Below are positions 1-11,283 of a stretch of 64,000 bases of DNA, piece by piece. Location: positions 61,927,676-61,991,675 of the forward strand of contig OX411543.1 of the NCBI GenBank assembly GCA_948146395.1, given 5' to 3'. Numbering within the stretch: the stretch's first letter is position 1; the number at the start of each line of letters is the position of its first letter. Origin of the DNA: Fragum whitleyi (Eukaryota; Mollusca; Bivalvia; Cardiida; Cardiidae). A program made the translations under genes and the position numbers. Under the pieces are notes generated by a model, which was not told the DNA's origin, did no database searches, and saw nothing but the letters and a program-made list of their open reading frames with translations.

Positions 1-84
1 TGTATCACCCTGTAAGAAGATCTAGACAAGTTAATGCAGTGGAAGAAAAATGGGACGTGGAGTTTAATCACGGAAAATGCATTG

Positions 85-225
85 TAGTCCAGTCAAATTA
101 GCCCATATTTTGGCTCAACCCAAAACAAATTCCAACAGAAATAAATTTGTTACTAGCATTTAGTATTAACCTTTGGCCATATCAGAAAAAAGTCCCAAAA
201 AATCCGACAAGGGGAAATGTGTGTA
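85..225 (+). repeat. Left terminal inverted repeat of the 7.1-kb transposon
   Basis: Shares TAGTCCAGTCAA, ACAAATTCC.ACAGAAA and AAAAAGTCCCAAAA, in order, with the reverse complement of 7050-7188. The arms have diverged and carry indels outside these blocks. Confidence 0.75.
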
Positions 226-491
226 ATCGGCCCTTGAATGGAGGTCCTGTTGGAAAAACTGATTTACCAAATAAAGAACACTGATATGTCGATATCATAT
301 ATTTTCCTGAGAAAATTCCATATATCACTCATATAATACAGGAATTATAAGCTAAATGATTTTGCGACCTTTTTAAAGAAAATTTAGGATAAGAAAGTGA
401 CAAAAATCTATTCTTTGCAAAAAAAATCATCGCAACTTACCCCACCCACTTTTTATATACATGTATATAATAAAAAATGTTCTAAAAGTAT

Positions 492-988
492 TTTTAAGTC
501 ATGTTACATGAAATTATGCATTTTAGACCTGCCATTGCTTCTTTTTACCAATTTTAACCTGTCACCCCTAAAGGAGCCATCTTCAAGTTGCAAAGAATAT
601 TGGCCTTTTTACGAAGGCGCGGATTTAAAGACTAATATATCCTTTTAACTTATGTTTTGGTTGTAGAAAAGACTAAATGTAGAGATGCATTAATTAGTTT
701 TTATTTAGGAATTCTTATTTTTTCTCTGCTATATCTAGGTTTTAAGTCACGTTTCATAAAATTATGCATTTTAGACCTGATATTGCATTTTTTTTTTTTT
801 TAAAAAATTAACCTGTCACCCCTAAAGGAGCATTCTTCAAGTTGCAAAAAATATTGACCATTGTACAAAGGCCCGGACTTTAAAGACTTAATACTTTTAA
901 CTTATGTTTTGGTTGTAAAAAAGTCTAAATGTAGAAATGCATAACTTAATTTTAGAATTCTTATTTATCTCTGCTTTATCTAGATATT
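492..988. repeat. Tandem duplication of about 248 bp near the left end of the transposon
   Basis: Units at about 492-739 and 740-988 share the blocks ATTATGCATTTTAGACCTG, AACCTGTCACCCCTAAAGGA and AACTTATGTTTTGGTTGTA in the same order and spacing. The unit lies in the 3' flank of the transposase gene. Subterminal direct repeats are common transposase-binding sites, but a binding role here is only inferred. Confidence 0.8.
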
Positions 989-1498
989 TTACGTTAAATT
1001 TCCACGCAATTGGACTAAGACGGAAATGACATAGCCGTTCAGGTTTTTAGATTCAAAAATATAGCTCAAATAGGTACCGTGACATGCAATGCATTTGTAT
1101 ACAAACACTAGGTCAAATTAACCTGAGTTCGGTAATGTGACCTGTGTTTTTTATACAAATGTATAACTCGAGTACGGTTTTGTGACTTGTGATTACAATA
1201 CATTTGTATACAATCGATTTTTGAAAACAGCGAGTTCCTCTTATACTTTAGTAACCGTCAATCAAAAGTAAATTTGTTTATACCTATAACGCCGAATTCG
1301 CTATTTTGACCAGTGGTTTGTATGCAGACGTACTCTGACCACTGCTCCCGAAAGTGAAATCTGGTTATACAAACATTTTCGACCTTAAAAAGCATGAATA
1401 TTATTACGAGGTTTGAACAGGTTCTACATTTCATCGTTCTCTTGCGATCCCTTTCGCTGATCAACCAAAAACCAGCTTATTTAATTCAATACTAACAT

Positions 1499-4400
1499 TC
1501 ATTCAAGACAAGAGTCGTCATTTGATCCTCCTCTGTTGCTACAACTGATACCATGACACTCTACACAGACCGAGGAACAATTCAAGCCATGTTTTTTACA
1601 AGTACATCTCCTAGAGTCACAGTTCTGTTTACATCCACATCGAATCATCTTCAGAAGTCTATCTGGCGCTGCGGGAAGTGTGCATTTGATAGGTACATAT
1701 TTGTTCAAAAGTTTTTTCCATCCCCATTCTAGTGGAGAAATTGATTTTCCAAGCCAGGTTTGAACTTGAAGGTATACACGGAAACTGTGATATTTTGCCG
1801 CGTTAGATGTTGGTGGGAGAGAGTTTACAAGGACAGCGCTTTTCTTCGTTTGCACTTTGTGTAGGAACTTACAGTAGCGCAAAAGGTCAAGACACTGTGT
1901 CCCGTTAAAAAGTTTTACTAAGACAGCTTCTCCTGCTTCTGCGACTGCTTGCTGAGTTGAATCTTGTAGAAAAACATTTGCGTAACTCCTAAGATCTGGA
2001 TCAGACATAACTTTTTTAAGTACTACACTTTTTCCGATACCAAAGATACGCGATGTGGTGTCACAACCCGAGAAAGCGTGTACAAACAAAATCAAGCTTC
2101 GGATATTATCTCCTAGAACGTTTATTGTGTTATGAATATTCCAAATCTTTCTAACTTTTGGTCCAGCTTTTACGTCTGATGTGGAGTATATCGTGTAGCT
2201 GTCATGATTAGCATAGAAGCAAAGCAATACTAGTAGGTCTGTATCTTCACCTATTACAATAACATTTGCCTCAGTAGCTTCTGAAACTGCAGTTTTCACA
2301 ATCAAAACATCGGCATCTTCTGAGGAATGTGATACTTTACAACCTGATTTAGAGAGACTTGCACCTAACATGCTGATAAAACTTTGCTTATTATCTGAAT
2401 TAGCGAGAAATAATTCTTTCTTTGATTTAAACGGTGTATTCTCATCGAAAAATGTATTTGTTCCCTTGAAACCTTTTGATCTGCGTTCATGTGCTTGGTC
2501 TTTGGTTGTTGCATTGTCACTATATCCATCAAAAACGACATGAGCATTTCTATAATTCTTTAACACAAGTTTGCAGTAACTTTCACAGATATCCCCAAAA
2601 GTTGAACCATATGCCCACGGTAATCTATGTAGTAACGATCCTCCATCTAACACGAAGGATATATTCTCTTGAGGTAGCACGTCAACGCCACAAGAACCTA
2701 AATCCCAAATTGCATTGGCTAGAATTGGCTTCTGAGCCTGCCTCATTAATCCGGACGAGTCAAACAGTGATGCTGGGTGACTACACAACTCATACTTAAA
2801 TACATCCAAGGGATTATCAAGTGAGATGTCCGATACAGTCAAGAGCCTTTGAAAAAGAAGCTGAGGATCAACTTGTATCTCATCCTCTCCAATTTTAATG
2901 GAGTTGTTTATTCCAAGTGTTACAGCTTTTTGAGACTTCTTGAAAGAATAAAAAGCGACTGTTTGATTTTCCATGCCTTTCAGAATGTCTTCACCAATTA
3001 CTCTCGCATTATCAACATTTACATTTCCCTCGGCAACACAACCTGTTTCGATATTTCGTAATTGTGGCTCTGGTGCAAATGGACTTCTGTCTCTTAAGAA
3101 ATCTACAAGTGTCCCCACATCTTTTGTATCTCGTTGAACTCTTGAAGTACGCGCTTCTTTATGTTGATCACTACTGTCATATGTTTGTCCGGAAAAAATC
3201 TGCATAGCGTTATTTACATCAGAGCAGGCTGGCATTGAAAGTAACCATTGTGCTCTCTGTGATTCGGACATTCCACGGCCTCTTGTCATTCCCCCTGTAC
3301 TCTTCAAACTACGCATCAATACTTGCTCTATCATTAAGTCTGTTGAAATCCCTGCCCAAAAACGGTCACTACGCCTAACAACATGTTTTCCATTAATGAA
3401 CAATTCATAGACCTCTGGGTGTGTTTCTTTGATTGAAGCCATTTCTTGTAAATAAATATAACCTGATTTCAGATACATGTGATGACCAGCAGCTGCAAAA
3501 TACGGTAGCATTTTGTTCATCGTCATCAGATGTAATTCCCAGTTTCCTGTTCTTTCAGCCTTTATAAATGATTTCAAAATACTGATCATATCCATATACT
3601 GTAACCAAAGCTTTGCAGTCCTGTAACATTTAAGTGATTCCCTTAAATTAATATATACATTGAATGCCTCTTGAAAAAACTGATCTTCGTCTACTGATTC
3701 TATTGCCAACTCACCACAGTGTACACCTTTGAATAATGCCTGTAAGCGTTCAACAAGTTCATGTTCATGTGTCATTTCCGAAATTTCATTACTCATAGAT
3801 GATTCGCTGTCATGGTTGCCCCTTGTAGCACCTGGAAACATTTTCTCTACCAATAAAGTATTCAAGGCATCATCAATAAGAAAATGTGCCCTTACTGCTC
3901 TTGACACTGCTTTCCCGCTTAGCATATGAGTGACAGTATTAGGTGCATACACAGTTTCAATCAACTCTTGCAAACCACTGTTGAGCATTAATTGTCCTAT
4001 ACAACCAAGAAAGCTCATTTCTGTATGAAATCCACCAAGTCTAAGAATAATAGATTTTAAGTCACTATCAGATTTTTCATTTTGTATGATTTGAACTGCT
4101 TTCCAGTAAAGTGGTTGGTCAAATGTAAGTATCGGTGTTACTGAAAGTCTTTTAGATTGTGTTACAACATAGCAAAGTGTTGAAAAAATACATGTCAAGT
4201 CACTAGGATTCATATCGATCATTGGTAAGAAAACAACAGATGACTGGCCTGAATGGCTACCAGTTTGAACAGTTTGCATGAATCCAGACCAACTCGGACA
4301 TTCTAACTTCAAAGGACGCGCAACATTTAAGAGAAACTCGATATTCTTTGAAGGATCATCAACTTGTTTCACCGTTTTCAAACTTTGAAATATCAGACTG

Positions 4401-6900
4401 TCAAAGCTATTATTGGTTTGACTGTAAAATTTAATGTTAATTTTGCATATTTCTGCGAGATCTTCGTGCGAGGCATGGACTCTAGGAACCGGCCTTGCAC
4501 ATTGAACACCGGGTGTTACAGTTGCTATGATCCCCATACCATGAAAAGTATTATGACCGTCGATTGTAGCGAGATTATGATCTACGTTGTCCGCTATGAA
4601 TTGAATTGCTCTGTTGCTTTCGCTACCATTCTCTATCTCGAAATTCCAGGTTGATGCAGCGGCAGCTTCAAACTTCTGCACTTCGGCATAAGACGAACAA
4701 AACCCCAGACTATGTAATGTATCTATCAAGAACTTTGAGCCAAAGTGATGGTGCATCTGAACTCCAAGGCCTATTTGTAAAGGCATTATTGCTCCTCGTG
4801 GACTTGACTGTTGAATAATACTCTGGGATAAAGCTAGCACTTTAGCATCGGATCGTTTGCAATTAATAATCTGTTGTAGGAACAATAATAAACTTGGTGG
4901 TACAAAACATTTGTTAGAGTCCACGGACATCATATCATTTGGGTCTGGGTAACAATATTTCGTAAGATCCAGTGTGCGTATATCTTCCATTATCAATCTT
5001 GCCGCAGTTTTTATAAGAGCGTTTTTCTCAGAAAGACCACTTTCTCTGTGCGACGATCTGTGAAATGAATGTAATATTGCATCTGCATTGGTCTTAAATG
5101 TTATGACATTGTGTTTCCCATCTAATTCCGATATAACTATCTCACAACCAAAGTGATCCAATAGTCTTTTTTTCATGTAGACGGAACTGTACGCATTATC
5201 TCCACAAAGCTCTTCCATTTTACTTACAAGGTCAAGGACTGTGATCTGCTTATCCATATTTTCTTCTAAGTAATTAATAATACTGGAAAATGCTTCGTCT
5301 GTGACACTATTAGATGGTCTACCTTTCTTAATATTGTTCATATTTTGTTGTTGTTGTTGTTGTAAAGGAATTCCGAGTCCAGTCCGGAAATTAGCACTAC
5401 AGGTTTGATGGTACCGTGCTTCAACAGCTGGTAAGTCTACTGCATATTCAAGTCTACCGAGCACACTTTCAGCCCATTTATCATTTCTTTTGGTACACAT
5501 GTCTTTAATTGTATTTTGAAAGTCTAGGGTTCTGACTGGATAAACATCATTACCTCTTTTACCTTTGAAATGTTTGGCATCGTTTCCACAAAATATGCAG
5601 TTCTTTTTAAAATCAAATTGTTTGTCTGTGGATCGTTTTACTCTTGTGGTAACATTTTCACTCTCTTCAATTTGAAAACGAGGTTGTTTGTTTGGGTGAC
5701 AATATTTTCTTCTACACTCGGCATGAACAAACTGGCCCACTCCAACACACAATGTTTGTCCTGAAAAGATAAATGGTTTGGTTTACTCTTTAAAGATATT
5801 CGATATATGAAAATAACCTTGTAAACATAAAGAATCGAAGAATAACAGCAATACTGTTCTTAATGTATATCATGGCGACATTAGGAACAGTATGGGAAAT
5901 GTTATCTTATACTAGATAGAGACTTAGAGGAAGCGACAAAGGTTGAGCAAGGCAGAAAAATTAGGGTCCGCAAAATAATACGGGTAAGTACAAACAGAGT
6001 AAAAATAGGTTTGTGTGACCGGAAATTGATACATTTTGAATGAATAAGAAAAGTCAATTTCTTAGGGTAAGAAGGGTATCTCATTCCTTTAAATTAATAA
6101 CGCCAAATAAAGAGTGAAGATTCAAAAGTTTTGCAGTCACAAGCCGATTAGTGAATCATTGGTATACCATGGGAATAAAATTTACGCTACATACTACTAT
6201 TTCATATATTACAGAATTGTAAAATCGTTAACTTCCTTAAATTGAATTAACATTTAATACATACGGATATTGTTTCCATTGCAAAAGAATTAAAATGGTT
6301 TGTATCCGCAATCCGATGTGAAAGAAAACCTACCTAGCCTTTTACTAGTCTCCACTAATCCACGGCAACCTTTTTCACCTAATTTCGCCAATTTTCCTTC
6401 ACTGTTTTTACATAGAACACAAATGGGCTGGTTGTCTGGCTCACTATCAAAGGAATGAAAAAAGAAATGTTACTAATTCCTAATTGTGACGAGAAAGTTC
6501 ATTGAGTGGTAAAAATTACGTTAAAAAAGAACAAAGATAGAAATAACCCGAGCTTGTATTTTCGTAAGTCCCAAATGGGCTTCCGTAGTTTAAAAAATCA
6601 ACGAAAACCCACCTATGAATTTCTCGATTCTTAATTTTTTTTTCCGTTTCCTGTATAAATATTTTCTTCCACAATACATATACAATTGAAAGATGTGCTA
6701 TTAAAGTGACTTTGTAGAATAAAAGTTTAATAAATGACCGACATGCCGGACCCGCGAAAACGGACTGCGCTTACGTATTTCGAAACAATTACGACAAGAA
6801 GGTTTCCATTTTCGGTAAAGCTGGTGTTAATTCTGTTTAAAAGTTAATAACTACAAAATATTACGAATGCCTACCTTTCTGTTGAGTCCGAAAAATCCAT
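1499..6900 (-). CDS. Transposase of Academ type: zinc clusters, DDE-like core, XPG/FEN1-like nuclease, CXC domain (three exons)
   Basis: Joined exons 6900-6875, 6443-6334 and 5760-1499 read through 1465 codons with no stop. All donors are GT and all acceptors AG, and the phases match. Domains in order: a zinc cluster across exons 2 and 3 (PICVLC...FVHAEC...YCH); a second cluster (CIFCGN...ARYHQTC) near residues 95-175; a central region with ADNVDHN (D436), TFDQPLYWKA (D593) and DLMIEQVLMR (E857), which I read as a possible RNase-H-fold DDE triad; and a FEN1/XPG-like nuclease with D1084 (LDGG), D1123 (VFDGY), E1193/D1194/D1196 (SSEDAD), D1218/D1220 (GEDTD) and D1279 (SGCDTTS). The last 49 residues are a nine-cysteine CXC domain that resembles tesmin/TSO1. 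The nuclease and CXC assignments come from visible motifs; the DDE residues are inference. An unbroken frame of this length suggests recent mobility or selection. Confidence 0.8.
6334..6900 (-). CDS. First two exons of the transposase gene
   Basis: Exon 1 is 26 nt, from ATG at 6900 to 6875 (MDFSDSTE plus two bases), and ends AG|GTAGGC. Exon 2 is 110 nt (6443-6334), entered through TTTGATAG|TGAG and left through CTAG|GTAGGT. It encodes a stretch with PICVLCKNS and LGEKGCRGLVETSKRLG, which looks like the first half of a zinc cluster. The other half (HAECRRKYC) opens exon 3 after acceptor CTTTTCAG|GAC at 5760. The start was chosen because it is the only ATG that opens this chain and it lies just inside the TIR. 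If exons 1 and 2 are missed, the first zinc cluster is cut in two. Confidence 0.8.
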
Positions 6901-7049
6901 TTTTTTTCGTTTTGATAAAACCATCCGTAAATACAACCACCCGGACACGATAGTATTTTGTGACGTCATCATACTACGTCATGTCAAAGTTTCTGAATAC
7001 TGTGGGAAAAACGGACCATCTAAATGATTTTGAAATATTGAGATTTTAA

Positions 7050-7188
7050 TTTCGATTTATGGTCATTTGGCAAGGTTTTTCTTTTGGGACTTTTTATGTG
7101 ATAATCAGGACATGACATACTATGTAAATATCGCAAAATAGTTTCTGTAGGAATTTGTTTTACCTTTTATGCTATATTGACTGGACTA
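7050..7188 (-). repeat. Right terminal inverted repeat of the 7.1-kb transposon
   Basis: Inverted partner of 85-225. It lies 150 bp upstream of the transposase start codon, so it may also hold the promoter. An ordinary CTTTT/AAAAG-rich stretch is present but no clear TATA box was identified. Confidence 0.7.
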
Positions 7189-7419
7189 TGTCCTAACTAT
7201 TACTTAAAAGAAGAAAAAGATTTCCTTTGTTTACAGGCTATAAGGACAAGTGCTAGAGACTGTGGACAATGCCAATTACCTATGAGTTATAATATCTGCA
7301 GATCCTTCCTGGAACAAGCAAATTTATATTATAACATAAAATTCAAATTAAACTTAACGTTTTCTCCGCAGAAACATCCATATCAAAAATAAGAAGATCA
7401 GAGAAACAGTGACACAACT

Positions 7420-7590
7420 TTGGTTAGACCCCAGGTAGAATACGCATCAACCGTTTAGAGCCCTTAAACAAGAACCTATATCAACAAAGTAGGAAAAGTG
7501 CAACGTAGAGCAGCAAGAATGGTTCAAAACATCTCTTATTATGACAGTGTCACCTGCAACCAGAAGGAGCTTGGCTGGCAAACTCTTTTT
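7420..7590 (+). pseudogene. Fragment of a non-LTR retrotransposon reverse transcriptase (C-terminal part)
   Basis: One frame reads LVRPQVEYASTV, stop, SP, stop, TRTYINKVGKVQRRAARMV, then YYDSVT and KELGWQTLF. This is the usual tail of CR1/L2/Jockey-type reverse transcriptases (RP.lEYas.vw.P...i.kiE.vQrrAaR...LgW.tL). Two in-frame stops and the lack of upstream RT blocks show a dead, truncated copy. It begins about 230 bp outside the right end of the 7.1-kb transposon. Confidence 0.8.
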
Positions 7591-8340
7591 AGAAATATTT
7601 TGAACATAATATTTTGAACTTGTATTTGCTACATTTCGTTTTTAGGTATGACAAATGAAATTTTAAGCAGAAAGTATTTGAACAGAGCCAATAACAGATG
7701 AACTTAACGAATCAAAGAGTCAAGAAAGGCAAAGAACTGTAGTTTTGTTTACATTCTAAATTTAGAACAAGAAGCCATATTGTAACCTAATTTATATGTA
7801 ACAAAGGGAGACAGTTAAAATAAAAAGAAAATCTGAAAAAATGGTTGTCTTTCTTGACGATATATGAAAAAATTCTCACCAGCTAAACACACATATTTAT
7901 TTTTTATTTTTTAACTCAAATTATGAATTATGAAACTTCTGCCAAAGATTATTTTTTTCTAAAAATCAAAAAGTCGATAATAAAAATAAATCAAGATGAA
8001 ATCTCTTTGAAAACTAACGCCGAGACTGCGTTTCGATCTTAAATTATAAGTTTGAATCCTTGGCCATCTATATCTGACTTTAGACAAATTAATTGTAAAA
8101 TACATTCTTCGGTAGGTCTAGCAATATGTTCCACCATGTGTTTATCTTTAAGACATAGTATTCTTACTTTTCTGAATGTTTCGAAAACAAAAGGATTCTC
8201 TTTCTTTTTTATACAAATATTTAGATTTTGTTGAAATATTTCTAAGCATTACGTAGAAAGGCATACTTATCTAGATTGTTTTCGTAAAAAATGAGTCGAG
8301 CTATTACATGTAAACAGCGGTATAAGATTACCAAATTTAA
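7591..8340. other. AT-rich spacer, nothing recognised
   Basis: Between the LINE fragment and the next satellite-bearing element I see AT-rich sequence with no coding pattern, tRNA or clear repeat. The first hundred bases may be the untranslated tail of the LINE fragment. Confidence 0.4.
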
Positions 8341-8344
8341 GTCT

Positions 8345-9690
8345 TTTTGTACTTTCTTGGCTCAACTGGACTTAGTCCAGCGGAGATCATTTGTCGTCTC
8401 GGGTCGTCCGTCGTTAGTTCGAGCGTAAACTCTTCAATTAAACATCTATTTCTCTGAAACTACTGGACAATGAAATTTCACAGGAATGACCTTGGAACAA
8501 ACTTTCTCACAATCCTGTGTTAACTTCTGATCGGGCTGATAACTTGGCGTTACGGGCTCACCAAAAAGGGGGCCCCAATGTTGAAATATATCTATAAAAA
8601 TCATCTCCTCTGATACAACTGGTCAGAATTCAACCAGATTTACAGAAATGATCCTCAGGACAAGTTCTTTCATTTCAGATTCATTCGTAAAATAACATGC
8701 GCGCTTCGGACTGATGTGTCACCAAAATAGGGGCCCGAAATCGTGAAATATGAAAAAATGAATCAATCATACTGTACAGAAATGTTCCTAAGGACATGCT
8801 CTTTTGAATTACTTCGACAAATTCTGATCGGGTTACATAGCCGTATCTAGGACTTTGAAATTTATACGTACTCAGAAGGCGACAACCAAAAAAATATAGG
8901 ATAAAGGCTATAGGATATTTGGATTGTGACAAAGATGAATGCCTTCGATCCGCTCCCTTTTTTAATTTGAGTGTTGGTGAACAATCAAAACATCGTAACT
9001 ACAGCTTGAATAAGCTGTAGTTACGATGTTATGATCTTCATCAACGCTATTTTTCAATAGATGATTATTTCTTTTACGCACTTGCGTAAATTTCGTAATT
9101 GGAGTTACGCCCTTGGGTTGATAACATGGGCGATACAGCTGTCACCAGAAAATTGGCCCCACTTATGAAATATTTTAAAAATCTGCTTCTCTTAAACTAT
9201 TGTACAGAAAGATCTTTTGGTCAAACTCTTTCAGATTTCTTCGTTAAATTCTGACTGAGGTAATATCATGGGTACCAAGGGCAGTTGCGTCATCAAAAAA
9301 GGCCCCATTTGATGAAATTTAAGATAAATCTTCTTCGCAGAAACTTCCTATCAGAATTCAACCTCATTTCACAGGCATTATTTTTTGGACACGCTCTTTC
9401 TTCGTTACATTTTGATAAGGTAGATATAATGGGTGCTACGGCCTACCGCGTAATCGAAATAAAGGGGCATCTGGATCTTTTTATAATCTTTTATCTCTGA
9501 AACTTCTTCTCAGAATTAATCAAAACTTCAGTGAAATGATCCTTACGATATGCCCTCTCAGATTTCTTTGTTAAATTCGTGTGAGGCAATAGAATTGGGT
9601 ACTGAATTCTTTCATGTCAACGGAAAAGGGGCCAAAACGAGAAATAAAAAATGCCAAATGTCTAAAACATTAATCATTTTGTCTAGGACA
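8345..9690. mobile_element. Degenerate satellite-bearing interspersed element, interrupted
   Basis: A head rich in tcgtc/cgtccgtcg (8395-8415) is followed by diverged direct repeats of about 150-160 bp. These contain CTCTGAAACTAC or TCTGATACAACTGG, then a hydrophobic-looking CAGAATTCAACC block, then a CACCAAAA.GGGGCCCC block (8452, 8604, about 9185, 9330 and 9490). A hairpin element at 8933-9111 interrupts the array. The design resembles bivalve pearl/Helentron-like non-autonomous elements. The boundaries are approximate. Confidence 0.55.
8933..9111 (+). mobile_element. Short hairpin MITE, copy 1
   Basis: The centre (8987-9032) is an inverted repeat: ACATCGTAACTACAGCTT, a loop of AATA-type bases, then its complement. 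A second copy lies at about 29590-29780 in the opposite orientation. The two share flanks on both sides, including ACGCACTTGCGTAA, so the unit is about 180 bp rather than just the hairpin. Confidence 0.6.
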
Positions 9691-9904
9691 ACACTGAGTC
9701 AAGCATAATGGAAGGTATATAATTACCTATATTCTGGCATCATGATGGAACCTTGGCCATGACCTTTGACCTATTTTTTCTAAAGATGTAACAAAAAAGT
9801 CCATAAGAATTGCAAATTACAAAGAAAATTGAAGGAACAAAGCTTAGTTTTGACACTATCATAGATCTCATAAATAGGCATCCACTGATATCAAAGTCAC
9901 TTAA

Positions 9905-10165
9905 TTGACTTGATTGATTGAATTGAGTTTAACGCCGCTTTCAACATTATTTCAGTTATGTAGCGGCGACAGGAGCACCTAACAATGGATTCCTGGTATT
10001 TCTCTCACCAGAACACCCACAACATTCTTTCCTAGCCCTCAGCCGCTATCTCACATAGGTCTAAGATTATCAACCTATTGGTGAGAGACAAATATTCGGA
10101 AGAATGAGTGCCGCCGTCGGGGATCGAACCCGCGAACTCTAGATTGACGGTCAGACGCGCTACAA
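9905..10165 (-). mobile_element. tRNA-derived SINE, copy 1 (nearly complete)
   Basis: On the minus strand it has a tRNA-like head with an A-box-like GTAGCGCGTCTG and a B box GGTTCGATCC (10130-10121). A conserved body with GTGAGAGAAATACCAGGA and TTGTTAGGTGCTCCTG follows, then a tail GCGTTAAACTCAATTCAATC at the low-coordinate end. The tail has the simple AATC repeats typical of LINE-mobilised SINEs. Three other copies occur in the window. The tRNA part is not a functional tRNA gene because no acceptor stem can be closed. Confidence 0.75.
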
Positions 10166-11283
10166 ACTGTCAATCAATGTCAATATTCAGTCAATCATAC
10201 TGTATCGTTTAGCTGCTCTTTTACACAAACTAAATAATAGTTCATTCACAATTTGCTTTCAAAAGGTCAAGATGTCAGAAAAAGAATATCCTGATTGTGC
10301 TCGTTTCCGATTTGATATTGACTAAACAAAACGGTGAGAATACTAGTTGTTGATAAATTAGTACACTACTAGTCATGAAAATTGTTTATGAAAATGAGAA
10401 AAAGCGTTTCTTACTGGTTTCCATAGCAACATTAGTGACAACCTATGTGTAAAAGTTGGAAGACGGCATATTCGATAAAGTCATATGAACAAATGACCAT
10501 TAACACATAAACATTAATTTGTTTTCATATTTCACCATATGGAGACATTTTTCGATAACGTAATAGCCCATAGCACCCAAAGTATCAGTCTGGTCCGGGT
10601 TAAATAAGGGAACCTGAAAGAGTATGTCCAACGCATCATTCCTGTGAAATTTGACATTCTGTCCATTAGTTTGAGAAAAGAAAGATCAAACTAAAAAAGT
10701 AAATAGTGAAAAGGACACCAGGCGTCGACCATAGCCACCCTGGACAATGTCCATTAGAGCAAAAATTAATTTGTTAACAAAACAATTTTAAGGACTGTCA
10801 AGATCGAGTGAAATAGTCTTCATTTTTGCAATGGAAATTCATGTTGCCGTTGCAACGAACACACAAGTTCGCCCTTGTGAATGTAGATGAGTCTTTTCCT
10901 TGAAAAAAATGTCAGTAAATTGTTACATCATTTGGAAAAAAAGCCCTCCACCCCTTCATTATAATAATCATAATGAAAAAGAGGACCATGATGGACCTAT
11001 ATCGCTTACCTGGGTAAGTTAACTACTAACTTGTCAACCATGTTATAAATACCAGAGATCACATTTAGGGTGATTTTTTAAGAAACAGACTTTAATGTCG
11101 TCATACTGCAATTTGTTGGGTTTTTTGTAAAATTTCAACAATTCTGTTACCATGGCAACCATATTAATCCATGGAATTGAATTCTTTTAACAACTTTAGA
11201 AGAACACCGCTGCCATGTTTAAAATTGATTGGCCAAATATTTTAGGAGAAGATTAACATTTTCTAAGATTTTTTGCATTTTTA

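Larger units (their letters stand above)
85..7188 (-). mobile_element. Complete Academ-like DNA transposon with terminal inverted repeats
   Basis: The two ends are inverted copies. The left end starts TAGTCCAGTCAA at 85, and the reverse complement of the right end starts TAGTCCAGTCAA from 7188. Both arms then share the blocks ACAAATTCC.ACAGAAA and AAAAAGTCCCAAAA further in, so the imperfect TIRs run for roughly 130 bp. The 7.1 kb between them holds one intact three-exon gene on the minus strand. The target-site duplication is not clear: TA flanks both ends, but TA could equally be the first two bases of the TIR. From memory, Academ elements carry an XPG-like nuclease and a cysteine-rich finger, which fits the encoded protein. 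The superfamily name is inference from domain content. Confidence 0.75.

Noticed and set aside
1499..6900. Ordinary host gene
   Set aside because: Matching inverted ends at 85 and 7188 enclose it tightly, and the domain set is that of a transposon protein. Host domestication remains possible but is not shown.
85..7188. TA target-site duplication as proof of a Tc1/mariner origin
   Set aside because: TA next to GTCCAG is palindromic and may belong to the TIR itself, and the protein does not resemble a Tc1/mariner transposase.
10115..10165. tRNA gene on the minus strand
   Set aside because: A and B boxes are present, but no acceptor or anticodon stem closes, and the sequence runs on into a repeated SINE body found four times.
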